12,150 nt of DNA from Roseburia sp. Its GTDB lineage: Bacteria; Bacillota_A; Clostridia; Lachnospirales; Lachnospiraceae. Under the pieces are notes generated by a model that had not been told where the DNA came from, did no database searches, and worked only from the letters and a program-made list of their open reading frames with translations. The DNA lies in the NCBI GenBank assembly GCA_017547315.1, contig JAFYQA010000138.1, forward strand, positions 1-12,150. Direction: 5' to 3'. Of this stretch, positions 1 through 7,439 are shown piece by piece. The translations under genes and the position numbers were made by a program. Numbering within the stretch: the stretch's first letter is position 1; every line of letters begins with the position of its first letter.

Positions 1-2
1 AG

Positions 3-125
3 AGCATATTAGTATTTCTGGTGGAAATGCTTCATCTAGCACGGAGACAGAATGTGCAAGCTTTGATGCACGATAAAATGCAAGGAATTTACAAAAGGGT
101 CATACCGATAGTGTATATGGCATGA
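3..125 (+). CDS. possible 3' end of an unidentified upstream gene (partial)
   Basis: An open frame enters from the left edge and runs about 40 codons to a TGA at 123-125. The visible residues (ending KRVIPIVYMA) match no family I recognise, and no domain can be called. Another frame is open from position 2 to a TAA at 74-76, so even the frame is uncertain. It is followed about 40 bases later by a terminator-like inverted repeat, which would suit the end of a separate transcription unit. Being an actual gene is an inference only. Confidence 0.25.
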   Translation, partial: SILVFLVEMLHLARRQNVQALMHDKMQGIYKRVIPIVYMA

Positions 126-164
126 GTAAATAACTGTAAAATTAGAGTTTGAGAAAAAGACATG

Positions 165-224
165 AAAAAGCGTTAGGAAAATTGTGCAGAATTATTTTTG
201 TAAAGGTTTCATAACGCTTTTTTT
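165..224 (+). terminator. terminator-like inverted repeat upstream of the dcw cluster
   Basis: AAAAAGCGTTA at 165-175 is perfectly complementary to TAACGCTTTTT at 212-222, with T residues continuing to 224. The 11-bp stem has an A-run on its left and a T-run on its right, so it could act in both directions. The 36-nt loop is long for a Rho-independent terminator and lowers confidence. Its place between the upstream coding remnant and the mraZ promoter is where a boundary terminator would be expected. Confidence 0.5.
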
Positions 225-245
225 ATGTATATTCTTAAAAAAACA

Positions 246-274
246 TTGATTTTTCATCATTTGTGGAGTAAAAT
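246..274 (+). promoter_or_regulatory. sigma-A-type promoter of mraZ
   Basis: A -35-like TTGATT at 246-251 and a -10-like TAAAAT at 269-274 are separated by 17 bases, the ideal spacing. Transcription would start near 281, just before the 10-bp repeats, leaving a leader of about 95 nt before mraZ. The call rests on hexamer match, spacing and location; no transcript data are available here. Confidence 0.6.
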
Positions 275-281
275 GGTATTA

Positions 282-321
282 AAAGTGGTAGAAAGTGGTG
301 GAAGTTGGAGCAAAGTGGTGG
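282..321 (+). promoter_or_regulatory. MraZ operator: four tandem 10-bp boxes
   Basis: Four consecutive 10-bp units start at 282, 292, 302 and 312: AAAGTGGTAG, AAAGTGGTGG, AAGTTGGAGC and AAAGTGGTGG. Three carry the exact AAAGTGG core and the third is degenerate. MraZ proteins are known to bind short G-rich direct repeats (TGGG-type in E. coli, AAAGTG-type in Mycoplasma) with about one helical turn per repeat, upstream of their own gene. The array lies immediately downstream of the predicted transcription start, so bound MraZ would block initiation or early elongation. Autoregulation is inferred from this arrangement. Confidence 0.8.
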
Positions 322-377
322 AATTGTTTGCGACTTTGTAGATGAAAATGCCAATTGAAGGCAGGTGATTGTGTCAG

Positions 378-812
378 ATGTTTATGGGAGAATACAACCA
401 CACAGTGGATACGAAGGGCAGACTGATAGTTCCGTCGAAGTTCAGAGACCAGCTTGGGGATGAATTTATTGTGACGAAGGGACTGGATGGATGCTTATTT
501 GTGTATACATTGGACGAATGGCACAAGATTGAAGAGAAATTCCGCGACATCACTGCTACATCAAAAGATGCAAGAAAGTTTGCTCGATTCTTTTTCTCAG
601 GTGCGGCAACCTGTGAGGTAGACAAGCAGGGACGTATTTTATTACCACCGGTATTAAGGGAATATGCAGACTTAACCAAAGAAGTTGTTTTAGCTGGCGT
701 ACTAAGCCGTGTAGAAATCTGGTCTAAGGACAGATGGCTTGAGAATACATACGATGAAGACGAGATGGACGACATCGCAGAACACATGGCAGAGCTTGGT
801 TTTAGTATTTAA
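378..812 (+). CDS. mraZ: MraZ transcriptional regulator
   Basis: MraZ is a ring-forming, AbrB-like DNA-binding protein that represses the dcw operon it heads. The protein has 144 residues, the usual family length, with the two internal repeats expected: each half carries a DxxxR motif, D11-TKG-R15 and D82-KQG-R86, followed by the (I/L)(V/L)(V/L)P strand. The N-terminus MFMGEYNH is typical of the family. I chose ATG 378 because AGGTGA at 363-368 sits 9 bases upstream; a TTG at 369 would add three residues but would lie directly on that site. It is the first gene of the cluster, 40 bases before rsmH and about 55 bases after the repeat operator it probably binds. Nothing is missing or truncated. 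Confidence 0.96.
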   Translation: MFMGEYNHTVDTKGRLIVPSKFRDQLGDEFIVTKGLDGCLFVYTLDEWHKIEEKFRDITATSKDARKFARFFFSGAATCEVDKQGRILLPPVLREYADLTKEVVLAGVLSRVEIWSKDRWLENTYDEDEMDDIAEHMAELGFSI

Positions 813-852
813 ACCAAACAAATCTTATCAGGATTGAATAGGAGAAGAACAG

Positions 853-1791
853 ATGGAATTTAATCATTATTCCGTACTTTTAAAAGAGACAATTGAAAAT
901 TTGGACATCAAGCCTGATGGAATCTATGTGGATGGAACACTCGGTGGTGGTGGACATGCTTATCATGTGGCGAGCCAATTGAGTGAAAAAGGACGTTTGA
1001 TAGGTATTGACCAGGATAAAGATGCGATTGCAGCAGCAGGAGAGAGACTTGTAGAGTTTGGAGATAAGATAACGATTATCCGCAGCAATTATTCTAATAT
1101 GAAAGAAGAATTACATCGTATTGGAATCGATAAGGTGGATGGAATTGTGTTGGATTTAGGTGTTTCTTCTTTCCAGTTGGATACACCGGAGCGAGGATTT
1201 ACATACCGTGAGCCGGATGCTCCACTTGATATGCGAATGGACGACAGACAGAGCTTAACCGCACGGGATATTGTGAATGATTACAGCGAAATGGAGTTGT
1301 TCCGTATCATTCGTGATTTTGGAGAAGATAAATTTGCAAAAAATATCGCAAAGCACATTGTGGCTGCGCGAGCTAAGAAACCAATCGAGACGGCAGGAGA
1401 GTTGACAGATATTATTCGTGCAGCAATCCCAATGAAGGTACAGGTGACAGGCGGACATCCTGCAAAGAGAACTTTCCAGGCGATTCGTATTGAGTTGAAT
1501 AAAGAATTAGAAGTATTACAGAATAACTTAGACGATATGATTGATTTACTGAATCCGGGAGGGCGTATTTGTATCATTACTTTCCATTCGTTAGAGGATC
1601 GCATCGTTAAGACGATTTTTAAGAAAAATGAAAATCCTTGTACTTGCCCGAGAGAATTTCCGGTGTGTGTATGTGGAAAACAGTCAAAAGGCAGTGTGGT
1701 TGGCAGAAAGCCGATTTTACCTTCTGATGAGGAATTAGAAGTGAATTCCCGTTCTAAGAGTGCTAAATTAAGAGTATTTGAACGGGCATAG
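853..1791 (+). CDS. rsmH: 16S rRNA (cytosine(1402)-N(4))-methyltransferase RsmH (MraW)
   Basis: RsmH transfers a methyl group from S-adenosylmethionine to N4 of C1402 in 16S rRNA, tuning the ribosomal P site; it acts in the cytoplasm. The 312-residue length is normal. The SAM-binding glycine-rich motif DGTLGGGGH lies at residues 27-35, the family signature [15 protein letters not shown] starts at H202, and [10 protein letters not shown] spans about 244-253. A cysteine-rich segment ([13 protein letters not shown]) follows and a basic tail ends the protein, as in other Firmicute members. AGGAG at 840-844 precedes ATG 853 at good distance. It follows mraZ by 40 bases and precedes ftsL by 56, in the order conserved across bacteria. 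Its role in rRNA rather than wall synthesis is known from the family. Confidence 0.97.
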   Translation: MEFNHYSVLLKETIENLDIKPDGIYVDGTLGGGGHAYHVASQLSEKGRLIGIDQDKDAIAAAGERLVEFGDKITIIRSNYSNMKEELHRIGIDKVDGIVLDLGVSSFQLDTPERGFTYREPDAPLDMRMDDRQSLTARDIVNDYSEMELFRIIRDFGEDKFAKNIAKHIVAARAKKPIETAGELTDIIRAAIPMKVQVTGGHPAKRTFQAIRIELNKELEVLQNNLDDMIDLLNPGGRICIITFHSLEDRIVKTIFKKNENPCTCPREFPVCVCGKQSKGSVVGRKPILPSDEELEVNSRSKSAKLRVFERA

Positions 1792-1847
1792 TGAAAAAAG
1801 TGGTTGAAATAGAGTCGTGAGATGATGTTTCAAGTGAGGAGTTAGTA

Positions 1848-2348
1848 GTGAAAAGGGAAGCAGAAAAGATGATGTATTACACAGATGGCAATACGGTACG
1901 TAAAATGCAGGCAGCACCTGTGATGCCGGATTATAGAGAAGAACGCAGACGAAAAGAGCAGGAAGAAAAAGAAGAAGAACTTCGTCGACAGAAACGTATT
2001 GTCAGAAAAAATCAGGAAAAAGCATTGCGTACCAGCAGAAAATACGTTATGTTTTTAAGTATGGGAGCTGTGATTTTTGCATTATTTGCAGGTGCTTACA
2101 TTCGTATTCAGTCTGATATTACAGCTAGAATGAAAAATATTTCGAAGTTAGAAAGTCAGATTGCGGCTTTGAGAGCAGAAAATGATGAAGCGCTTAAACG
2201 TATGAGTACAGCAGTAGATTTAGATGCAATTAAAAATACAGCAATCAATGAATTAGGCATGTTTTATGCTACATCTGATCAGATTGTGTATTATACTGTA
2301 GATTATGATGATTATATGAATCAGTACATAGAGATACCGGAGGAGTAA
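1848..2348 (+). CDS. ftsL: FtsL-like cell division protein
   Basis: A bitopic membrane protein of 166 residues expected to join FtsQ/DivIB and DivIC-type partners in the FtsQLB subcomplex that activates the septal synthase FtsW–PBP. The N-terminal 65 residues are cytoplasmic and very rich in Arg, Lys and Glu (about 29-61). A single membrane segment spans about 66-87, then a heptad-like coiled coil runs about 90-120 (KLESQIAALRAEN). The C-terminus has the family-like NELGMFYATSDQIVYY. Sequence conservation in FtsL is weak, so the call rests on topology and position between rsmH and the PBP gene. The start is GTG 1848, with GAGGAG at 1836-1841 six bases upstream; ATG 1869 or 1872 lack a comparable site. 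The cytoplasmic part is longer than in many FtsL proteins. Confidence 0.85.
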   Translation: MKREAEKMMYYTDGNTVRKMQAAPVMPDYREERRRKEQEEKEEELRRQKRIVRKNQEKALRTSRKYVMFLSMGAVIFALFAGAYIRIQSDITARMKNISKLESQIAALRAENDEALKRMSTAVDLDAIKNTAINELGMFYATSDQIVYYTVDYDDYMNQYIEIPEE

Positions 2349-2376
2349 ATGGTCATCTGATGACTAGGGAGGTTCT

Positions 2377-4485
2377 ATGGCGAATAAGCAGAAAAAGAAA
2401 CCACTTTTTTGGGGACTCTTTCTTGTACCCAAGTTGAAACAGCGTTTTTTGAAACGTATGCAGAAGAAAGTGGTTGTTGCATTTGCACTGGTAGCGTTAT
2501 TGCTCATCGGTCTGTGTGGAAGACTGATGTACATCAGCTATACCAGTGGAGAAAAATATGAAAAAATTGTACTGTCCCAGCAACAGTATGACAGTAAAAC
2601 CATACCTTATCAGCGTGGTGATATTGTAGATACAAAGGGGACGGTGTTAGCAACCAGTATTGCAGTGTATAATGTGATACTGGATTGTTCTATTTTAACG
2701 AGTGATGAAGATTATTTAGAACCAACGATAGATGCTTTGTTAGAGTGCTTTGTCGGGTATGAGAAGATTACCAGAGAAAAACTTTATACCTATGCCAGAG
2801 AGCAAAAAGATAGCAGATATATTGTGCTGGCAAAGCGTGTTTCTTATGAAGAAAAGAAAGCTTTCGAAGACATTCAAAATGAATTGGATGAAAAAGAAAA
2901 GAAAGTCAATCCAAATGTAAAAGGGGTTTGGTTCGAGAAAGAATATTTAAGAAAATATCCACATGGGACACTTGCCAGTTCGGTCATTGGTTTTACAGCA
3001 TCCGGTAATGTGGGTGTGAATGGGTTAGAGAATTATTATAATAGCACGTTAAACGGGATAAATGGCCGTGAGTATGGTTATTTGAATGCAGATAGCGATT
3101 TTGAGAAGACTATAAAAGATGCAGAAAATGGCAACACCATTGTAAGTACATTGGATGCTACGATTCAGACTGTAGTAGAGAAAAAGATAGCAGAGTTTAA
3201 CGAAGCGTATCGGAATAATTACAGACAGGGTGAAGAAGGTGCAGAGCACATTGCAGTTATTGTAATGAATCCGAATAATGGAGACGTTTTGGCAATGGCC
3301 AACTATCCAAATTACGATTTGAATAATCCGCGTGATTTAAGTGCTTATTATTCTGAGAGTGAAATCGAAGCGATGGAAGAGGAAGCGAAGTTAGAGCGAT
3401 TAAATGAGCTTTGGCAGAACTTCTGCGTATATTACACATATGAGCCAGGTTCTACTGCAAAAGCGTTTACGATAGCGACAGGCTTAGAAACGGGAACGGT
3501 ATTTCCAGGAGACATATATGAGTGTGATGGCCATGAAATGGTGGGTGGATATTCGAAACCGATTCACTGTGTAAGCCGGTATGGACATGGTACACAGACA
3601 TTAAAAGAAACATTGATGAATTCCTGCAATGATGCGTTAATGCAGATGGCATCACGTATCGGTGTAACGAATTTTACAACATATCAGCAGAACTTCGGAT
3701 TCGGACAGAAGACGAATATTGATTTGCCAGGCGAGGCGAGAACGGATTCGCTGTTATATACTGTTGATACTATGAAAAAAATTGACTTGGCGACCAACTC
3801 ATTCGGACAGAACTTTAACTGTACGATGATTCAGATGGCAAGTTCATTTTCTTCTTTGATTAATGGTGGGCATTTGTATCAGCCACGTATGGTAAAGGCA
3901 ATTGCAGACGAGAATGGGAATACGATAAAAGAACTTACTCCGACTTTGTTAAGAGAAACTGTTTCAAAAGAAACGAGTGAGTTGTTAAAGAGCTATTTAT
4001 ATGCAACTGTTAGTGATGGTACAGGTAAGACGGCAAAGGTAGATGGATATTCATTAGGTGGTAAGACAGGTACGGCGGAGAAGATACCTCGTGATGATGT
4101 AAGCTATTTAGTGTCATTCATCGGCTTTGCACCGGTAGAGAATCCGGAACTTGTGATTTATTGTATTATTGATGAACCGAATGTGGAAGATCAGCCGCAT
4201 AGTACTTTTGCACAGAATATTGTGCGAGAGATACTTGAGGAGATTATGCCATATATGAATATCTATCCAGATGAGGAGACAACGGGCTTGCATTTAGGAT
4301 GGGATATTACTGGAACAGATACCGGACAGCAGGCAACCACCGATATTGTTCATGAAAATATGATGAATGAAGCTGCTGGTGATATTCCGAATACGATGGG
4401 TGATTTACCAGGCGCAGAAGAGAATCAGCAGGATAATCAGGAAAATGACGGCGTGAATGAAGATGCGGCAGGTGTAAATGAATAA
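2377..4485 (+). CDS. class B penicillin-binding protein (FtsI/PBP2B-like transpeptidase)
   Basis: A DD-transpeptidase that crosslinks septal peptidoglycan made by FtsW. The N-terminus is basic, one membrane anchor covers about 32-53, and the PBP dimerisation domain begins with RGDIVDTKGTVLA (80-92). The penicillin-binding domain has the three active-site motifs intact: S359-T-A-K362 (nucleophile S359), S416-C-N418 and K563-T-G565, followed by TAEK. Cysteines C383 and C398 lie between the first two motifs. There is no PASTA domain; instead the last 75 residues (628-702) form an acidic, Gln/Asn-rich tail with no Lys or Arg. ATG 2377 is preceded by GGGAGG at 2367-2372. The gene starts 28 bases after ftsL. 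Being first in the PBP pair, it is the likelier divisome enzyme and the second SpoVD-like, but this assignment is inference and could be the reverse. Confidence 0.93.
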   Translation: MANKQKKKPLFWGLFLVPKLKQRFLKRMQKKVVVAFALVALLLIGLCGRLMYISYTSGEKYEKIVLSQQQYDSKTIPYQRGDIVDTKGTVLATSIAVYNVILDCSILTSDEDYLEPTIDALLECFVGYEKITREKLYTYAREQKDSRYIVLAKRVSYEEKKAFEDIQNELDEKEKKVNPNVKGVWFEKEYLRKYPHGTLASSVIGFTASGNVGVNGLENYYNSTLNGINGREYGYLNADSDFEKTIKDAENGNTIVSTLDATIQTVVEKKIAEFNEAYRNNYRQGEEGAEHIAVIVMNPNNGDVLAMANYPNYDLNNPRDLSAYYSESEIEAMEEEAKLERLNELWQNFCVYYTYEPGSTAKAFTIATGLETGTVFPGDIYECDGHEMVGGYSKPIHCVSRYGHGTQTLKETLMNSCNDALMQMASRIGVTNFTTYQQNFGFGQKTNIDLPGEARTDSLLYTVDTMKKIDLATNSFGQNFNCTMIQMASSFSSLINGGHLYQPRMVKAIADENGNTIKELTPTLLRETVSKETSELLKSYLYATVSDGTGKTAKVDGYSLGGKTGTAEKIPRDDVSYLVSFIGFAPVENPELVIYCIIDEPNVEDQPHSTFAQNIVREILEEIMPYMNIYPDEETTGLHLGWDITGTDTGQQATTDIVHENMMNEAAGDIPNTMGDLPGAEENQQDNQENDGVNEDAAGVNE

Positions 4486-4504
4486 AAATTGAATAACAAA
4501 ACAT

Positions 4505-4556
4505 AACCTCATAGAAGAGTGAATAAGATTTTATGAAAACTTTTATGAGGTTTTTT
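4505..4556 (+). promoter_or_regulatory. intercistronic hairpin covering the second PBP ribosome binding site
   Basis: Bases 4505-4517 (AACCTCATAGAAG) pair with 4540-4552 (CTTTTATGAGGTT) over 13 positions, with one G-U pair and a 22-nt loop. T residues continue to 4556. The right arm contains GAGG (4547-4550), the best Shine-Dalgarno for GTG 4557, so the folded RNA would hide it. The stem plus T-run could also work as a weak Rho-independent terminator 20 bases after the first PBP stop. If ATG 4533 were the start, it would lie in the loop. Which function is real cannot be decided from sequence. Confidence 0.5.
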
Positions 4557-6278
4557 GTGCAAAGAAATAAAACTTTAAATAGAAAAAAGATTACGATTAT
4601 ATTTTTAGTCGTATTTTTAGGTATGTTATTTTTAACAGGTCGTCTGGTATATCTTATGGTATTTTGCTCTGAATATTATGGAAAAAAAGCAGAGGATTTA
4701 CACGAGAGAGAACGCGATATTAAGGCTGCCAGAGGAAGAATTTTAGATAGAAATGGGACGGTTTTGGCGACAAATCGTTCTGTGTGTACGATATCGGTAA
4801 TTCACAATCAGATTACGGAGCCGGAAGCAGTAATTGAGATGCTAGTAAGAGAATTGGGGATTACAGAAGAGTCTGCCAGGAAACGTGTGGAAAAAGTCAG
4901 TTCCATAGAAAGAGTGAAGACCAATGTAGACAAGGAAGTAGGAGATAGAATTCGCGCCTATGGATTAGCAGGTGTAAAAGTAGACGAGGATTATAAACGT
5001 TATTATCCTTATGATACATTAGCGTCAACTGTTTTAGGATTCACCGGTTCTGATAACCAGGGCATTGTGGGATTAGAAGTAGCGTATGACAGTTATATGC
5101 AGGGGATCGCCGGAAAAATATTAACGTTGACTGATGCAAGAGGTATCGAGATTGAAAATGCAGGAGAGACCAGATTAGAACCGGTAAATGGAAATGATTT
5201 GGTGATATCATTAGATTATAACGTGCAGATGTATTGTGAGCAGGCTGCGAAGAGAGCTTATTTGCAAAAAGATGCAGATAGAGTATCCGTGATTGTGATG
5301 AATCCGCAAAACGGGGAATTGCTAGCGATGGTGAATTATCCGGAATATAATCTGAATGAACCATTTACGCTGAATCTGTCGACAGAAGAGATAGCGTTAT
5401 TGAGTGAGGCTAAGAAGCAAGATGCTTTAAATCAAATGTGGAGAAACCCTTGTGTCAGCGATACTTATGAACCGGGTTCGACATTTAAGATTATTACGGC
5501 AGCGGCAGCGTTAGAAGAGAAGGTCGTAAGTTTGTCGGATACATTTTATTGTCCGGGCTATAAAATAGTAGAAGATAGAAGGATTCGCTGTTCGAGGACA
5601 ACGGGACATGGTTCACAGGATTTTACATTAGGGATGATGAATTCTTGCAATCCGGTATTTATGACATTAGGTGAACGCTTGGGAAGTGCAAATTTCTACA
5701 AATATTTTAGTCAATTTGGGTTATTATCAAAGACAAATATTGATTTACCCGGAGAGGCAGCGACGATTATGCATGCCGAAAAGAATATTGGTCCGGTAGA
5801 ATTAGCGACAATTTCATTCGGTCAGTCTTTTCAGATAACACCTATACAGTTATGTACTACGGTATCATCTATCATAAATGGAGGAAATCGGATTACGCCT
5901 CATTTTGGTATGCAGGTACAAAATGAAGAAGGCGAAGTGGTGGAAGTATTTGAATATCCGGTTGTAACGGATATTTGCAGTGAAGAAACCAGTGAGACGA
6001 TGCAGACGTTATTGGAAAAAGTGGTGTCAGAAGGAACCGGTAAGAATTCAAAAGTAGAAGGTTTTGAAATTGGTGGAAAAACGGCGACTTCGCAGACGCT
6101 TCCGCGAAGCTTAAAGCGTTATATTTCTTCGTTTTTAGGATTTGCTCCGGCAAGTAATCCGCAAGTCCTGGTGTTAGTCATTATCAATAATCCGCAAGGT
6201 GTATATTATGGTGGAACGATTGCCGCTCCGGTGGCACGGGAAATCTTTGAAAACATTTTGCCCTACCTTGATAAATGA
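4557..6278 (+). CDS. second class B penicillin-binding protein (SpoVD-like transpeptidase)
   Basis: A second monofunctional transpeptidase, 573 residues from GTG 4557. A basic N-terminus and one membrane anchor (about 12-34) precede the dimerisation domain, starting RGRILDRNGTVLA (59-71). In the penicillin-binding domain, S308-T-F-K311 and S363-C-N365 are intact, but the third motif is K508-T-A510 rather than KTG. Cysteines C332 and C345 match the pair in the first PBP. It lacks PASTA repeats and the acidic tail. I prefer GTG 4557 because GAGG at 4547-4550 is six bases upstream; ATG 4533 would add eight residues but has only a weak, distant AAGAG. Blocks such as SVIVMNPQNGELLAM and TNIDLPGEA are shared with the neighbour, indicating paralogy. 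By synteny with pbpB–spoVD it may serve spore cortex synthesis; this is inference. Confidence 0.91.
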   Translation: MQRNKTLNRKKITIIFLVVFLGMLFLTGRLVYLMVFCSEYYGKKAEDLHERERDIKAARGRILDRNGTVLATNRSVCTISVIHNQITEPEAVIEMLVRELGITEESARKRVEKVSSIERVKTNVDKEVGDRIRAYGLAGVKVDEDYKRYYPYDTLASTVLGFTGSDNQGIVGLEVAYDSYMQGIAGKILTLTDARGIEIENAGETRLEPVNGNDLVISLDYNVQMYCEQAAKRAYLQKDADRVSVIVMNPQNGELLAMVNYPEYNLNEPFTLNLSTEEIALLSEAKKQDALNQMWRNPCVSDTYEPGSTFKIITAAAALEEKVVSLSDTFYCPGYKIVEDRRIRCSRTTGHGSQDFTLGMMNSCNPVFMTLGERLGSANFYKYFSQFGLLSKTNIDLPGEAATIMHAEKNIGPVELATISFGQSFQITPIQLCTTVSSIINGGNRITPHFGMQVQNEEGEVVEVFEYPVVTDICSEETSETMQTLLEKVVSEGTGKNSKVEGFEIGGKTATSQTLPRSLKRYISSFLGFAPASNPQVLVLVIINNPQGVYYGGTIAAPVAREIFENILPYLDK

Positions 6279-6296
6279 TTTAAAATAACGTATACT
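6268..6296 (+). promoter_or_regulatory. sigma-A-type promoter for mraY and downstream genes
   Basis: TTGATA at 6268-6273 and TATACT at 6291-6296 are 17 bases apart; each differs from consensus at one position. The -35 lies within the last codons of the second PBP gene. The expected start near 6303 gives a leader of about 130 nt before mraY. A weaker element, TTTACA at 6362-6367 with AT-rich -10 candidates (TATAAA 6383-6388 or TAAATC 6385-6390), lies closer to the gene and could be a second promoter. Together they fill the 156-bp gap between the second PBP gene and mraY, the longest in the operon before the ftsZ leader. Confidence 0.6.
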
Positions 6297-6434
6297 ATTA
6301 TTAAGTATGTCCGCCTTTTTAGAATCGTATTTTGATATGAGGAAAGGTTGTACATAAAGTGTTTACACACGATAAAATAATATATAAATCGTTTCGGGAT
6401 GAGAAATGATTTATTGAAAGGCAAGGGAAAGCAT

Positions 6435-7388
6435 ATGAATTATGAAGTAGTGATTCCAGTAATGATTGCGTTTGCAATTAGTGCAGTATTAGGACCAATT
6501 GTGATTCCATTTTTACGCAGATTAAAAGTGGGGCAGACAGAGAGAGCAGAGTTAGAGTCTCATTTAAAGAAAAATGGTACACCTACCATGGGTGGTGTAA
6601 TGATTTTAGCAAGTATTATTGTTACTTCTTTGTTCTATATAAAAGATTATCCGAAGATTATTCCGATTCTTTTCATGACAGTAGGATTCGGTGTGATTGG
6701 ATTTTTAGATGATTATTTGAAAGTTGTATTACGTCGTTCAGACGGATTATTGCCATGGCAGAAGATGCTTTGTCAGTTAGTAGTGACAACTGTATTTGCA
6801 GTATATATGGTGCTTTATTCAGGCGTGTCACTTACCATGTTGATTCCATTTTCGGGTGGATTGTATTTGAATCTTGGATGGCTTGCAATTCCGCTTTTAT
6901 ATGTTGCAGTAATCGGAACGGTAAATGGTGTGAATTTTACAGACGGTGTAGATGGTCTTGCGTCTAGTGTAACAGTGATTGTTGCGACATTTTTCTCTGT
7001 AGTTGCGATTGGTACAGGTGCAGGAATTGAGCCGATTACTTGTGCGGTAGCAGGCGCGTTATTAGGATTCTTATTATTTAACGTATATCCGGCAAGTGTA
7101 TTCATGGGAGATACCGGTTCGCTTGCATTGGGCGGCTTTGTTATTTCAGCAGCTTATATGATGCAGATGCCATTATTTATTATTATTGTAGGTTTGATTT
7201 ATTTGGTAGAAGTACTTTCTGTTATGATTCAGGTGACTTATTTTAAAAAGACTGGTGGAAAACGTATTTTCCGTATGGCTCCGATTCATCATCACTTTGA
7301 ATTGGGCGGCTGGTCTGAGACAAGAGTTGTAGCGGTATTTTCAATTGTGACAGCACTGCTTTGTATGTTAGCATTGCTTGCATTATAA
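6435..7388 (+). CDS. mraY: phospho-N-acetylmuramoyl-pentapeptide-transferase (MraY)
   Basis: MraY moves phospho-MurNAc-pentapeptide from UDP to undecaprenyl phosphate, making lipid I on the inner face of the membrane. The protein has 317 residues and about ten hydrophobic segments. Family motifs are present: SHLKKNGTPTMGG near the N-terminus, the aspartate pair D92-D93 in FLDDYLK, NFTDGVDGLA from N167, MGDTGS with D226, and the HHHFE loop at 285-289. These include the residues known to bind magnesium and substrate. I chose ATG 6435 since AAGGG at 6423-6427 is seven bases upstream and MNYEVVIP is the natural N-terminus; ATG 6399 would add 12 residues without a convincing site. It has its own upstream promoter and is followed by murD after 51 bases. 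The usual partners murE and murF are not beside it. Confidence 0.97.
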   Translation: MNYEVVIPVMIAFAISAVLGPIVIPFLRRLKVGQTERAELESHLKKNGTPTMGGVMILASIIVTSLFYIKDYPKIIPILFMTVGFGVIGFLDDYLKVVLRRSDGLLPWQKMLCQLVVTTVFAVYMVLYSGVSLTMLIPFSGGLYLNLGWLAIPLLYVAVIGTVNGVNFTDGVDGLASSVTVIVATFFSVVAIGTGAGIEPITCAVAGALLGFLLFNVYPASVFMGDTGSLALGGFVISAAYMMQMPLFIIIVGLIYLVEVLSVMIQVTYFKKTGGKRIFRMAPIHHHFELGGWSETRVVAVFSIVTALLCMLALLAL

Positions 7389-7439
7389 GAGTATGTTGTG
7401 AGACGTCATCATCTGGTGAAATGAGAGGCAAGGGATATT

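Noticed and set aside
1797..1804. Single AAAGTGGT after rsmH resembling an MraZ box; similar single copies at about 2468 and 6017.
   Set aside because: Each is alone without a 10-bp-phased partner, and two lie in coding sequence where Lys-Val-Val codons give this string by chance.
2352..2364. Palindrome GTCATC-T-GATGAC between ftsL and the first PBP gene.
   Set aside because: As RNA it gives only a four-pair stem, it has no T-run, and nothing ties it to a known operator.
6307..6357. Possible 16-codon leader peptide in the mraY leader.
   Set aside because: No Shine-Dalgarno precedes it, and the peptide has no run of regulatory codons typical of attenuation.
6399..6434. Upstream ATG 6399 as the mraY start.
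   Set aside because: It lacks a good ribosome site, while ATG 6435 has AAGGG at seven bases and the usual N-terminus.
6755..6967. Open frame on the plus strand inside mraY in another frame.
   Set aside because: It lies wholly within conserved mraY codons and its translation shows no family features.
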